Source: Hellea sp042093735 (GTDB lineage: Bacteria; Pseudomonadota; Alphaproteobacteria; Caulobacterales; Maricaulaceae). Taken from it: a stretch of 64,000 nt of DNA. Under the pieces are notes generated by a model, which was not told the origin of the DNA, made no database searches, and saw only the letters and a list, made by a program, of their open reading frames with translations. This document shows, piece by piece, positions 35,462 through 44,788 of this stretch. The position numbers and the translations under genes were made by a program. Position 1 is the stretch's first letter; each line of letters opens with the position of its first letter. The stretch is from positions 1 to 64,000 of the forward strand of contig JBELEM010000007.1 of assembly GCA_042093735.1 (NCBI GenBank). Reading direction: 5' to 3'.

Positions 35462-36914
35462 ATTGATGAAATATTTTTTCTGTATAATTTTAGTCCTCAT
35501 GTTGTGCGGTTGTTCTACAATAAGTGGAATAGGTGACGCCGTAGGCTCAATCAACCCGTTTGATAGATCGGATGAAAAATCCAAGGAAGCCCAAGGTAAA
35601 GTTGCGGGAGAAACTGATCGAATTTCTATTTTGGAATTAAACGAGACATTGAAAGAGTCGGAAACTATTAAGCCAGAACAAATTGTTTTGCCCCCTGCCT
35701 ACGCAAATATTAATTGGCCTCAAGTTGGTGGGAACGCAGCACATGCTTTACAGCATACTGATGCAAAAGGCAGCTTCAAGAAAATTTGGTCTAAAAGTAC
35801 AGGTAAAGGCTCTAACCGAAAAGGAAGAGTTGTCGCTCCACCTGTAACAGATGATGGCTTAATATATACTATGGATGGAAATAACCTAATCACTGCTATG
35901 GATATTATTTCAGGAACTAAGATATGGAGTTATAGGGTTGCCTTGAGGGAACGTAAAAGAACACGCTTAGGTAGAGTTGGTATTGTAGAACGTGTTCGAG
36001 ATCCTCTATCAATTCTTGACGGATCAGGAACAGATAAAGAGTCTGTAGGTGGTGGAATAGCTGTTGTAAATGGAAAGTTATTTGTTACATCGGGATTGGG
36101 CGTGGTGAGTGGCCTTGACTCTAAGACTGGGGAAGAGGTATGGCGCACCGTTACTAGAACACCAATGCATTCTGCTCCCACTGCTGCTGGTGGGCGTGTA
36201 TTTGCTGTCTCGGATGATAACGAATTGTTTGCGTTTAACGCTGAAACCGGAGAAGTCATCTGGACATATCAAGGAATAGTTGAAAGTGCTAGGATGCTAA
36301 CTGCACCGAGCCCTGCTGTCGTTGGAGATACAGTTATTTCTGGCTTTGCCTCCGGTGAGCTAATTGCATTAAGAGTGCAAAATGGTAGTGTTCTTTGGCA
36401 GGATGCTTTATCCTCAGCAGGGCAATTAACGCCCCTTGCTTCACTTAACGATATTGCTTCAGGACCAGTTGTAGATGATGGATATGTTATTGCATCATCC
36501 CAGTCAGGAGTTACCAGTGCTTTTGATTTGAGAACTGGGCAGAGAATATGGACTCAACCAGCTGGATCGTTAAATTTTCCATTATTAGCTGGAGATTTTG
36601 TTTACCTTGCTCTGACGGATGGTCGTGTTATTTGTATGTCCAAAACCGACGGTTCAGTTATTTGGGTTACGCAACTTCGATCTCACAAAAATATAAAGAA
36701 AAAGAAAAAACGTATATCTTACTCCGGTCCAATATTTGTTGGTGAAAGGTTGTTGGTGATGTCATCAAAAGGCAAAGCAATAACATTAAATCCTTATGAC
36801 GGAACTATACTTGATGAGTTTAAAATTGGAGGGAATGTTTTTGTTGCTCCTGTAATTGCAAATGAAACTGTATTTGTTATGACCAACTCTGCTAAACTTA
36901 TCGCTTTCCGTTAG
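35451..36914 (+). CDS. bamB: Outer membrane assembly lipoprotein BamB
   Basis: A 487-residue beta-propeller lipoprotein, larger than E. coli BamB (about 390). The lipobox MLCGC places the lipidated Cys near residue 21. PQQ-like repeats recur through the mature part (DGLIYTMDGNNLITAMD, GLGVVSGLDSKTGEEVW, NELFAFNAETGEVIW, SGELIALRVQNGSVLW). BamB is an accessory of the BAM complex that inserts beta-barrels, including the receptors and OmpA in this window. Start 35451 overlaps the TPR gene by 11 bases; ATG 35466 would leave a 4-base gap and is an equal choice. Confidence 0.9.
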   Translation: MEIKLMKYFFCIILVLMLCGCSTISGIGDAVGSINPFDRSDEKSKEAQGKVAGETDRISILELNETLKESETIKPEQIVLPPAYANINWPQVGGNAAHALQHTDAKGSFKKIWSKSTGKGSNRKGRVVAPPVTDDGLIYTMDGNNLITAMDIISGTKIWSYRVALRERKRTRLGRVGIVERVRDPLSILDGSGTDKESVGGGIAVVNGKLFVTSGLGVVSGLDSKTGEEVWRTVTRTPMHSAPTAAGGRVFAVSDDNELFAFNAETGEVIWTYQGIVESARMLTAPSPAVVGDTVISGFASGELIALRVQNGSVLWQDALSSAGQLTPLASLNDIASGPVVDDGYVIASSQSGVTSAFDLRTGQRIWTQPAGSLNFPLLAGDFVYLALTDGRVICMSKTDGSVIWVTQLRSHKNIKKKKKRISYSGPIFVGERLLVMSSKGKAITLNPYDGTILDEFKIGGNVFVAPVIANETVFVMTNSAKLIAFR

Positions 36915-36924
36915 TCTGCTAATC

Positions 36925-38379
36925 ATGTCCATTGACCAGGGTAATAGTGAGGAAGTAAAATCCGATTTCGACTCGTCTAGAGAGCTCCGTCCTGCAAAAA
37001 TTGCAATTGTAGGGAGACCTAATGTTGGGAAATCAACAATTTTTAATCGTTTAGCGGGTAAGAAGCTGGCAATTGTTAACGATACTCCAGGTGTTACCAG
37101 AGATGTGCGTGAGGTCAGGTCAAAGCTTCGTGGTCATAGTATGGTGCTGATGGATACGGCTGGATTCGAAAACGCTAAAGGTCACAAAATTGAAGCTAAA
37201 ATGCGCGCTCAAACCGAATTGGCTGTGCTCGATGCTGATATAGTTTTGTTTGTTTATGATGCTCGCGAAGGTGTTACCCCACTTGATCGTACTTTTGCAC
37301 AATATGTCCGGCGTACCAACAAGACAACTTTTTTAGTAGCTAATAAATGTGAAAGTTCTGCTTCTGATGTTGGTATCACTGATGGTTACTCACTTGGTAT
37401 GGGGGACCCCATAGAGGTGGCTGCAGAGCATAATATTGGTTTTGGAGAGTTGGATGATGCAGTTGAGCTTGCTTTACGTGATGTTGATCTTAACCTTAGT
37501 GATGATAATATCGATTATGAGGAGGCACCTGTTCGTATTGCTATTGTGGGTCGACCAAATGCAGGTAAATCTACGTTAATCAATACTTTAATCGGTGAGA
37601 ACAGGCTTCTAGTTGGACCTGAAGCTGGTATTACTCGTGACTCTATAACTATCGATTACATGTGGCAGGGTCGTCGTGTTCAATTTCATGACACAGCTGG
37701 GTTACGTAAAAAATCAAAGATTCATGAGACATTAGAAGTACTTTCTGTGCAAGACACATTGAGAGCAATTAAATTTGCTCAGGTTGTCATTTTATTAATG
37801 GACTCAACTCAGCCACTTGATAAGCAAGACCTTCAAATAGCAGCATTATGTGAACGAGAAGGTAGAGCACTCGTTTTAGGAGCTTCAAAGTGGGATTTAG
37901 TAAAAAATAAGTCAGAAGCTTCAAAGTTTCTACGTGATGAAACTAAGAGGTTATTGCCCCAGTTAAGGGGACTAGAAATAATTATGTTTTCAGGATTGAC
38001 GGGTAAGAGTGTTGATCGTTTATTACCTGCTATTGAACGCGTACAGATTAATTGGTCAGCCAAAGTAAAAACATCAGATTTAAATGACTGGTTGCGCGAA
38101 AAAGTGCAGCGCCATCCTCCCCCAGCTGTTAACGGTAGGCGTATCAAGCCAAAATATATAAGTCAGACGAAAACAAGGCCTCCCACATTTATTCTAAAGT
38201 GCTCACGGGCAACTAAATTGCCTGAAAGCTATAAACGATATTTAATCAATGGCCTCAGGGAAGATTTTGACCTCCCGTCAGTTCCAATTAGATTTTTTGT
38301 GAGAGCGGATGAAAACCCATATGATAATACAGTTCGCAAGCAAGGAATAGAGCCTTTACGAACAAAAGATAGGCCTTAA
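36925..38379 (+). CDS. der: Ribosome assembly GTPase Der (EngA)
   Basis: A 484-residue protein with the double G-domain unique to Der: first P-loop GRPNVGKST at 30-38 with DTAGFE, second GRPNAGKST near 211 with DTAGLRKKSKI, and a C-terminal KH-like domain ending in the RFFVRADENPY stretch. Der assists 50S subunit maturation. It is the third gene of the TPR-bamB-der unit and its stop directly abuts that of convergent aroC (no spacing). Confidence 0.96.
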   Translation: MSIDQGNSEEVKSDFDSSRELRPAKIAIVGRPNVGKSTIFNRLAGKKLAIVNDTPGVTRDVREVRSKLRGHSMVLMDTAGFENAKGHKIEAKMRAQTELAVLDADIVLFVYDAREGVTPLDRTFAQYVRRTNKTTFLVANKCESSASDVGITDGYSLGMGDPIEVAAEHNIGFGELDDAVELALRDVDLNLSDDNIDYEEAPVRIAIVGRPNAGKSTLINTLIGENRLLVGPEAGITRDSITIDYMWQGRRVQFHDTAGLRKKSKIHETLEVLSVQDTLRAIKFAQVVILLMDSTQPLDKQDLQIAALCEREGRALVLGASKWDLVKNKSEASKFLRDETKRLLPQLRGLEIIMFSGLTGKSVDRLLPAIERVQINWSAKVKTSDLNDWLREKVQRHPPPAVNGRRIKPKYISQTKTRPPTFILKCSRATKLPESYKRYLINGLREDFDLPSVPIRFFVRADENPYDNTVRKQGIEPLRTKDRP

Positions 38380-39450
38380 TTAACCTATTTGTCCTCTATG
38401 TCTGAGCTTATGGTCTGCAAGTACGCAAGCTAACATTGCTTCTGCTACAGGCACACCTCTAATGCCGACGCAGGGGTCATGTCTTCCTTTTGTTTTTAAA
38501 TCAATTTCTTTGCCATCTGAATTAATACTTTGTACAGTTTTTAATATTGATGATGTTGGTTTGATAGCTATGCGAACGACAATATCATCCCCATTAGAAA
38601 TACCGCCTAATATCCCGCCAGAGTTGTTACTTAGAAAATGCGGTTTGCCTTTGTTTATTCTTAACTCATCTGCATTTTGTGTGCCACTCAGTCCAGCTGA
38701 ATTAAAACCTGCACCAATTTCAACGCCTTTTGCTGCATTTATACTCATCATACCCATTGCAATATCAGAGTCTAATTTTCCATAAATTGGAGCCCCCCAC
38801 CCTGCGGGAACACCAGACGCATGTACCTCAATAACTGCCCCTACTGAATTTCCATCTTTTCTGGTGTTGTCTAAATAAGTTTCCCATTTTGCAACAGAAT
38901 CCGGATCAGGACACCAGAATGGATTGGTATCTGTGATAGCCCAACTAAATTTTGCTCTATTTACTTTTAATTCCCCAATCTGTACGACAGCCCCTCTTAT
39001 ATTTATTTCTTTTCCTAATATTTTTCTAGCAATTGCTCCTGCAGCAACACGATTAGCAGTTTCACGAGCAGAACTCCTTCCTCCACCTCTATAATCGCGT
39101 ATACCATATTTGTTATGATATGTCATATCAGCGTGGCCTGGACGGTAACTTGACTTTATTTCTGAGTAATCTTTACTTCGTTGGTCTGTATTTTCTATCA
39201 TTAAACTTATTGGAGTTCCCGTTGTTTTTCCTTCAAATACTCCTGATAAAATTTGAACAATATCAGCTTCTCTTCTTTGAGTTACAAAACGCGAAGTACC
39301 CGGTTTTCTTTTATCTAGATGTTTTTGAATGTCAGTTTCTGATAGATTTATTAGTGGTGGGCAGCCGTCGATAATGCAACCAATAGCTGGGCCATGACTT
39401 TCGCCCCATGTTGTAAACCGAAATAGGTGCCCGAAGGTATTGTGTGACAT
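38380..39450 (-). CDS. aroC: Chorismate synthase AroC
   Basis: A 356-residue AroC. It begins HLFRFTTWGESHGPAIGCIIDGCPP; GHADMTYHNKYGIRDYRGGGRSSARET and the C-terminal RHDPCVGIRGVPVAEAMLA are family signatures with the FMN- and substrate-binding arginines. It converts EPSP to chorismate, the last shared step of aromatic amino acid synthesis. It is monocistronic and convergent with der without any gap, so transcripts of the two genes must overlap. Confidence 0.96.
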   Translation of the reverse strand: MSHNTFGHLFRFTTWGESHGPAIGCIIDGCPPLINLSETDIQKHLDKRKPGTSRFVTQRREADIVQILSGVFEGKTTGTPISLMIENTDQRSKDYSEIKSSYRPGHADMTYHNKYGIRDYRGGGRSSARETANRVAAGAIARKILGKEINIRGAVVQIGELKVNRAKFSWAITDTNPFWCPDPDSVAKWETYLDNTRKDGNSVGAVIEVHASGVPAGWGAPIYGKLDSDIAMGMMSINAAKGVEIGAGFNSAGLSGTQNADELRINKGKPHFLSNNSGGILGGISNGDDIVVRIAIKPTSSILKTVQSINSDGKEIDLKTKGRHDPCVGIRGVPVAEAMLACVLADHKLRHRGQIG

Positions 39451-39542
39451 ACCTTTTTCTTTAGACGTCTACGCTATATAATGCCAGAGGAAGTTAAGAA
39501 AAATTTTTGAAAGGTGTATCGAAATACGTATTATTTTTAAAT

Positions 39543-39571
39543 AAAAAAAAATGGAGGGCTAACCCTCCATT
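39543..39571 (-). terminator. Rho-independent terminator of the Oar-like receptor gene
   Basis: Read on the minus strand, ATGGAGGG-TTAG-CCCTCCAT forms an 8-base-pair stem with a four-base loop, followed by a run of eight T. It lies 25-50 bases after the receptor stop. Confidence 0.92.
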
Positions 39572-39595
39572 ATCAAATTTAAGACTTACATTTAA

Positions 39596-42500
39596 TTAAA
39601 AGTTATAATTAGCCCCAAATCTAATTTCATATGCTGAAGCATCGAAACTAGTTGAGAATGGTTGTCCTTCCACCAATGTTCGTGGGAAACCAGGTTGTTC
39701 AAGAACACCCCATTTATCGTTAATTAGATTAGTCAGGTTATCAATGACCATAAACACTTGCGCTCTGTCACCATCACGTACACCTGGTAACTCTTGGGAA
39801 ATCTTTAAGTCAACTTTTGTCCAGCTTGGGCCGGTGAATTGATTTCTCGTTGTGCCTTGCTGAAGTATACTTGAGTTACCTAAAAATGGAGTGAAACTAT
39901 ATATGCTGTTTTCTACTCCAGCTTGAGTTCTGCTGTATGGACGGCCTGAGCTAGATTGGAAGAACGCAAAGATTCTGGTGTCATAATCTTTCCAGAAATC
40001 TTTTGTATAAGATACTGAACCGGAAAAACGATGTTTAATATTGTAATTCGAAGGTGCCAATATCTCCTCTTGTGGGTCTAAGAAAGCTCTATTGTTGTAG
40101 TTTGAAAACGCAACAGAACTTGTCATTGGAGATACATCTTTTGCATCTGAATAAGCATAACCAAAGGTTGCTGCCCATCCACTATCCCAGTCCTTTGAAA
40201 TACCTAGTGAGGCTACGAAGGCCTCATTACCAACTTCACTATTAGTCAGAGTAAAGGCATCCATGTTAGGGCTATCATATGTAGGATATGTAACACCATC
40301 AACAATGCGTGTTCCGTCCTGAATAAGATCGGCACGTTTGATTATTGCTGTATCCTTACTTTGTGAAATTAATAGATCAGCTTGAAATAACCATGGACCA
40401 CCAAATATGTCTTCGCCTGTATTAAAATCTGGTGTCCATGTGGCACCAAGGGAATACTTCCAATCGGATGGAATTTTAAAGTTAGGGTCGAGGTAATTAA
40501 GTTCAAAATTACTGCCTACCCCTGTAGCAACTGAGTCATATACTACATCAGGTATAGCATAACCAGCAAAGTTGGGTACTCCATCTTCACCACCGGAGTA
40601 TGTTTGAGCAAACAGGTCAATTGGGTTTGGTTGCCCACCTCGACCAGCACGGGCGAGAGCACCCACTTGGTCAATGTTATTTGCTGAATAGTTGTTTGAA
40701 AGCCAAACATTTGGATTACCACCAGAGTACCTACCAATTCCACCTCGGAGTTGTAAGTCGTCAGCAGCGTCCCATGTAAATGCTAGGCGAGGCTGTAAAA
40801 GGCTTTTTCCATCGAGTGTTTGAGAATTAGAAAAACCATATTCTTGTACGAAATCCGGATTTTCCGTGGGTGCATCTGATGTTGTATACCAATCAAAACG
40901 CGCTCCAGCTATAACAGACAAACTGTCATTTAATTGGATTTCATCCTGCGCATATACCGTGTTAATTGCGTAACCCCAATCAGCTGCAGCATCTACAGGG
41001 TTTTGAGATGGTGAGTTATTGTAGTATATACGATCGACGAGACCGGCCTCAAATTCATCAATACCACGGAAACGCAGTTCTGTTTCCGTATGTTGTACAA
41101 ATAAATTAAAGATGTTTAAATTGCGATGTTCCGCCCCAAATAGTAATGAATGGTTTCCTGCATCATAATTCGCCCTGAAGGATAAATCTAGCTGATCATA
41201 GGCGAGTTTATTGGATTGACGGCTATCATCTCCGCCTAGGTAGACTGTTACACCACGGTCAGTCCTTATCTGGATTTCTCCAAAGTCATTACCTCCAATT
41301 GAACGCACATCATTTTCTAGATCCAGGTAACCTACCCTGACCTCTGTTGAGAAATTATCAGTCCAATCTGAATATATGGCTCCAGATATAGATTCTAATT
41401 TAGAGCCTCTGTTGTAAAGGTGGTTTGAGAATTCATATTCATCACTATCCCCGTCGGAGCGCACAGTATTGAAGCCATCATTGTAATTGTAGGTGAACGC
41501 AGCTCTGTGCTGATCGTTAATATTCCAGTCAAGCTTAACCAATATTTTTTCATCGGCATTTGCAAAACTTGAAGGAGTTGTACCTGGGTCATATTGATAA
41601 ACTCGGTTAGATATCTCCGAGATCCGATCGAGTTCTGCTTGACTAACTTGGAAGTTACCCGTTCCTATAGTTTGGTCTAAGTTAAATGTATTCGCGCCTT
41701 CCAGTTTTTCGTAAGCGACACTGAAGAAAAGCTTGTCTTTGATAATTGGGCCATTAACATTTATTCCATAACGAATTTCATCATAGTCATTGTAATTAGC
41801 GTCTCTTCCATCAACTTTCTTACCGCGTAACCCATTGTCAGTGTAATCCATAAATGCACCACCGTGGATTTCGTTCGTACCGGATTTAGTAACTGAGTTA
41901 ATGTTACATGCAGTAAATCCGCCATATTTTACATCAAACGGTGCTATTTCAACTGAAACCTGTTCAATGGCGTCAAAAGGAAATGGTTGGCGCTCGGTGG
42001 GGTAGCCATTTGAATTTAAACCGAAAGCATCATTCATGGAAATCCCGTCAAGAGTAATAGAGTTAAATCTCGAGCTTTGCCCCACGCATTGTACTGAATT
42101 TATATCTCCCCTAGATTCATCTACATAAACGCGAGGATCTAATCTTATAATGTCAGCTATATTTCTGTTTATTGCCGGTGCATTTTCAAGTGTAACCTGG
42201 CTAAAAGTTGCACTCGGACCAACAGCAACATCTGCTAAAACTTGCTTTTGCGCTACAACAATAATTTCATCTACTGAGCTTGCATCAAGAGAAAAGTTCA
42301 TCGCGGTTGAACCACCAAGCGAAAGATTGACGTTTTCAACGCGCTCACCTTGGTAGCCATTTGCTGATACTGTTACATTATACTGACCCGAAACTGGTAA
42401 GTTACGGACTGCGAAACTTCCAGAGCTATCTGTTTGTGCGCTTCTCGTTAAGCTCGTTGCTGTATTTGTGATAGTCACCTGAGCGCCAGATAAAGGGGCA

Positions 42501-42640
42501 CTGCTTGAGGTTGTGACATAGCCTTGTACCTCAGAAGTTGTGACTTGCGCTTGTGCTATTGAGCCTAGGCTCATAGCAAGAGCTATGGAGGACGTGCTCA
42601 TGATGGCTTTAAAGCCAAGTGAAGTGATGTGTGAGTTCAT
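39596..42640 (-). CDS. Oar-like TonB-dependent receptor with carboxypeptidase-regulatory domain
   Basis: A 1014-residue outer membrane receptor. It has a signal peptide cleaved after AQA31, an N-terminal carboxypeptidase-regulatory-like domain (about 35-125; GYVTTSSSAPLSGAQVTITN), a plug (about 130-270; EIIVVAQK, SSRFNSITLDGISMNDAFG, SGTNEIHGG) and a 22-strand-type barrel ending YEIRFGANYNF with the terminal aromatic needed for BAM insertion. Two cysteines (VQCVGQ and TACNIN) match the Oar-type plug. Such receptors carry substrates across the outer membrane using TonB. The next genes on the other side encode nucleoside uptake and salvage, so nucleosides or nucleic acid fragments are a reasonable substrate guess. 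Own terminator; divergent promoter region with a strong palindrome. Confidence 0.9.
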   Translation of the reverse strand: MNSHITSLGFKAIMSTSSIALAMSLGSIAQAQVTTSEVQGYVTTSSSAPLSGAQVTITNTATSLTRSAQTDSSGSFAVRNLPVSGQYNVTVSANGYQGERVENVNLSLGGSTAMNFSLDASSVDEIIVVAQKQVLADVAVGPSATFSQVTLENAPAINRNIADIIRLDPRVYVDESRGDINSVQCVGQSSRFNSITLDGISMNDAFGLNSNGYPTERQPFPFDAIEQVSVEIAPFDVKYGGFTACNINSVTKSGTNEIHGGAFMDYTDNGLRGKKVDGRDANYNDYDEIRYGINVNGPIIKDKLFFSVAYEKLEGANTFNLDQTIGTGNFQVSQAELDRISEISNRVYQYDPGTTPSSFANADEKILVKLDWNINDQHRAAFTYNYNDGFNTVRSDGDSDEYEFSNHLYNRGSKLESISGAIYSDWTDNFSTEVRVGYLDLENDVRSIGGNDFGEIQIRTDRGVTVYLGGDDSRQSNKLAYDQLDLSFRANYDAGNHSLLFGAEHRNLNIFNLFVQHTETELRFRGIDEFEAGLVDRIYYNNSPSQNPVDAAADWGYAINTVYAQDEIQLNDSLSVIAGARFDWYTTSDAPTENPDFVQEYGFSNSQTLDGKSLLQPRLAFTWDAADDLQLRGGIGRYSGGNPNVWLSNNYSANNIDQVGALARAGRGGQPNPIDLFAQTYSGGEDGVPNFAGYAIPDVVYDSVATGVGSNFELNYLDPNFKIPSDWKYSLGATWTPDFNTGEDIFGGPWLFQADLLISQSKDTAIIKRADLIQDGTRIVDGVTYPTYDSPNMDAFTLTNSEVGNEAFVASLGISKDWDSGWAATFGYAYSDAKDVSPMTSSVAFSNYNNRAFLDPQEEILAPSNYNIKHRFSGSVSYTKDFWKDYDTRIFAFFQSSSGRPYSRTQAGVENSIYSFTPFLGNSSILQQGTTRNQFTGPSWTKVDLKISQELPGVRDGDRAQVFMVIDNLTNLINDKWGVLEQPGFPRTLVEGQPFSTSFDASAYEIRFGANYNF

Positions 42641-42901
42641 AAAGTTCTCTATGGGTTGTGAGTTTTATCTCGGGTGAATCATTAATTATTTTTAATACTA
42701 TGTTTTGATAACTAATTTTTATGTTACTTGCCACTAGTGACTAAAAGAAAACTGTGAATTGTAATTATTTTTTTTATTTGTTGTAACCTTACAACACCCT
42801 CTGCCAATTCACAGGATAGTAAAAAAATATTAGCATTAATATAACTAGCATCGACAAGTATGGTTTGTTAGTTAAGGCTATAATTTAAAAAAGTATTGTT
42901 C
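42641..42901. promoter_or_regulatory. Divergent regulatory region with perfect palindrome
   Basis: This 261-base AT-rich spacer separates the receptor gene from udk and must hold promoters for both. Its one striking element is GTTGTAACCTTACAAC (42780-42795), a perfect 7-2-7 inverted repeat about 140 bases from the receptor start and 106 from udk. It has the size and form of an operator for a dimeric repressor. No convincing -35/-10 pair was fixed. Confidence 0.5.
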
Positions 42902-43534
42902 ATGTCCCTAATCATAGCCATTTCAGGCGGTAGCTGTTCCGGAAAAACCACTTTAGCAAAGTTCTTGCAAAAACGTTTGGGAAGCAATCGCTCAATGATT
43001 ATAAGCCAAGACGATTATTATCTAGACATTCGCGAGAGAGTGAAAGGTAATAAAATCCCAAACTTTGATATTCCTGAGGCTCTCGATTTTAGCTTACTAT
43101 TTGAAAACCTTAAATGCCTGAAGGATAAAAAGTCAGTTATTTTACCGAGGTATGATTTTTCAATGCATCAAAGAATTGCAAATACAATTCCTACAGATCC
43201 AAAAGATTTCATAATCGTGGAAGGATTATTATTGTTAGATAACAAGGAAGTTAGAAATTTTGTTGATTTGTCTGTGTATATATCTTGCCCTAGAGATATC
43301 CGGTTTGAGCGGAGACTTGATAGAGATGTTACAGAGAGAAAAAGAACAAAAGAATTTGTTATTAAACAATTTTCAAATGATGTTGAGCCAGCACATGTTA
43401 AGTATATTCTACCCTCTTCTGCGCATGCAGATTTAATAATAGATCAAAATGATTTCATAAACTCTGTTGACCAGGTGCTTGATACTATTATTGACTGTTT
43501 ATTAACGATTGATTCTAAAAAATCAGTTTGTTAG
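42902..43534 (+). CDS. udk: Uridine kinase-family protein
   Basis: A 210-residue P-loop kinase with GGSCSGKT at residues 9-16. QDDYYLD follows as in uridine kinase, PRYDFSMHQR is the nucleoside-binding loop, and FERRLDRDVTERKRT is the lid arginine region. The family phosphorylates uridine and cytidine; phosphoribulokinase and nicotinamide riboside kinase are relatives. ATG 42902 is preferred to TTG 42896. It is followed within 22 bases by the nucleoside transporter, so import and phosphorylation are coupled. Confidence 0.85.
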   Translation: MSLIIAISGGSCSGKTTLAKFLQKRLGSNRSMIISQDDYYLDIRERVKGNKIPNFDIPEALDFSLLFENLKCLKDKKSVILPRYDFSMHQRIANTIPTDPKDFIIVEGLLLLDNKEVRNFVDLSVYISCPRDIRFERRLDRDVTERKRTKEFVIKQFSNDVEPAHVKYILPSSAHADLIIDQNDFINSVDQVLDTIIDCLLTIDSKKSVC

Positions 43535-43555
43535 ATACTATTTTTAGGGGCTTTC

Positions 43556-44788
43556 ATGGATCATCCAGCTTTTGGCTTAATCGGCGTTTTTCTAATTCTT
43601 CTGATGGCATGGCTTTTTTCAGAAAATAAGAGGTCTATAAGCATTAGGACAGTTTTAGTTTGTTTTGCGCTGCAAGTTTTTATAGCTGTTTTGGTGTTAT
43701 ATGTACCTTTTGGTCAAAACTTACTAACAGGGATGTCAGATTTAGTAATCACTTTGCTCTCTTATGCTGATGTTGGAATAGATTTTGTTTTTGGCGGTTT
43801 AGCTTCGGAGAATATCGGCTTCAGTTTCTTGATTAGAGTACTGCCAGTTGTTATTTTTTTTGCTGCTCTCATGGAGGTTATGTATCATTTAAAAGTTATG
43901 CAGTTCGTTGTTCGCCACGCAGGAAGAGCAATATGTAGGCTAACAAATTCAAGACCTGTTGAGTCTTTGAATGTGGTAGCCAATATCTTTGTTGGGCAAA
44001 CTGAAGCTCCATTAAGCCTTAAGCCATATTTGCCGAGTATTTCTCGGGCTGAACTCTTCACTATAATGGTATCCGGTATGGCTTCAATCGCAGGAACTGT
44101 TTTAGCTGGGTATATTCAACTAGGCATCAAACCTGAATATCTTATTGCAGCTTGCTTCATGTCTGCTCCCGCAGGATTATTGATGGCAAAGATAATTATG
44201 CCATCAAATATTGAGGACTTTAATAAACCAGTGGATGAAGTTTTCGATCTAGCTGACGACCGTGAACATGCTAATGTAATTTTAGCTGCTGCTGTAGGTG
44301 CTCAGAATGGAATGAAACTTGCTGTAAATATAGGAGCAATGCTGTTGGCCTTTGTTTCTTTAATTGCATTATTTAATGGACTTCTCGGCTGGGCGGGAGG
44401 TTTCTTTGGAGCTAATAGCCTATCCATGCAAACAATTCTTGGTTTTATATTTGCCCCTGTAATGCTGGTATTAAATGTTCCTTGGTCGGAGGCACAACAA
44501 GCTGGAGCTATTTTTGGCGAAAAAATTGTGCTTAACGAATTTATTGCATATATAAGCCTAGTGGATGTTCAAGAGCAGTTGTCCGAGAGAACAGTTGTTG
44601 TATTAACTTTCGCCCTTTGCGGCTTCGCTAATTTTAGCTCAATCGCTATACTTCTCGGGGGTCTTGGCGCCCTAATTCCTGACCGTATGTCGGAAATGGC
44701 AAAAATGGGAATTAAAGCTGTGTTTGCCGCTTCCCTTGCTAATCTAATGAACGCTGCATTAGCAGGTATATTAATTAGCGGTTTTTAA
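43556..44788 (+). CDS. nupC: Concentrative nucleoside transporter (CNT/NupC family)
   Basis: A 410-residue inner membrane transporter with about ten hydrophobic segments. The CNT signatures are present: GQTEAPLSLKPYL in the first re-entrant hairpin and GFANFSSIAI in the second, which bind the nucleobase and ribose, with VPWSEAQQAGAIFGEKIVLNEF between them. The family drives nucleoside uptake with sodium or protons. It is co-directional with udk and overlaps the end of the convergent oxygenase gene by 14 bases. Confidence 0.92.
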   Translation: MDHPAFGLIGVFLILLMAWLFSENKRSISIRTVLVCFALQVFIAVLVLYVPFGQNLLTGMSDLVITLLSYADVGIDFVFGGLASENIGFSFLIRVLPVVIFFAALMEVMYHLKVMQFVVRHAGRAICRLTNSRPVESLNVVANIFVGQTEAPLSLKPYLPSISRAELFTIMVSGMASIAGTVLAGYIQLGIKPEYLIAACFMSAPAGLLMAKIIMPSNIEDFNKPVDEVFDLADDREHANVILAAAVGAQNGMKLAVNIGAMLLAFVSLIALFNGLLGWAGGFFGANSLSMQTILGFIFAPVMLVLNVPWSEAQQAGAIFGEKIVLNEFIAYISLVDVQEQLSERTVVVLTFALCGFANFSSIAILLGGLGALIPDRMSEMAKMGIKAVFAASLANLMNAALAGILISGF

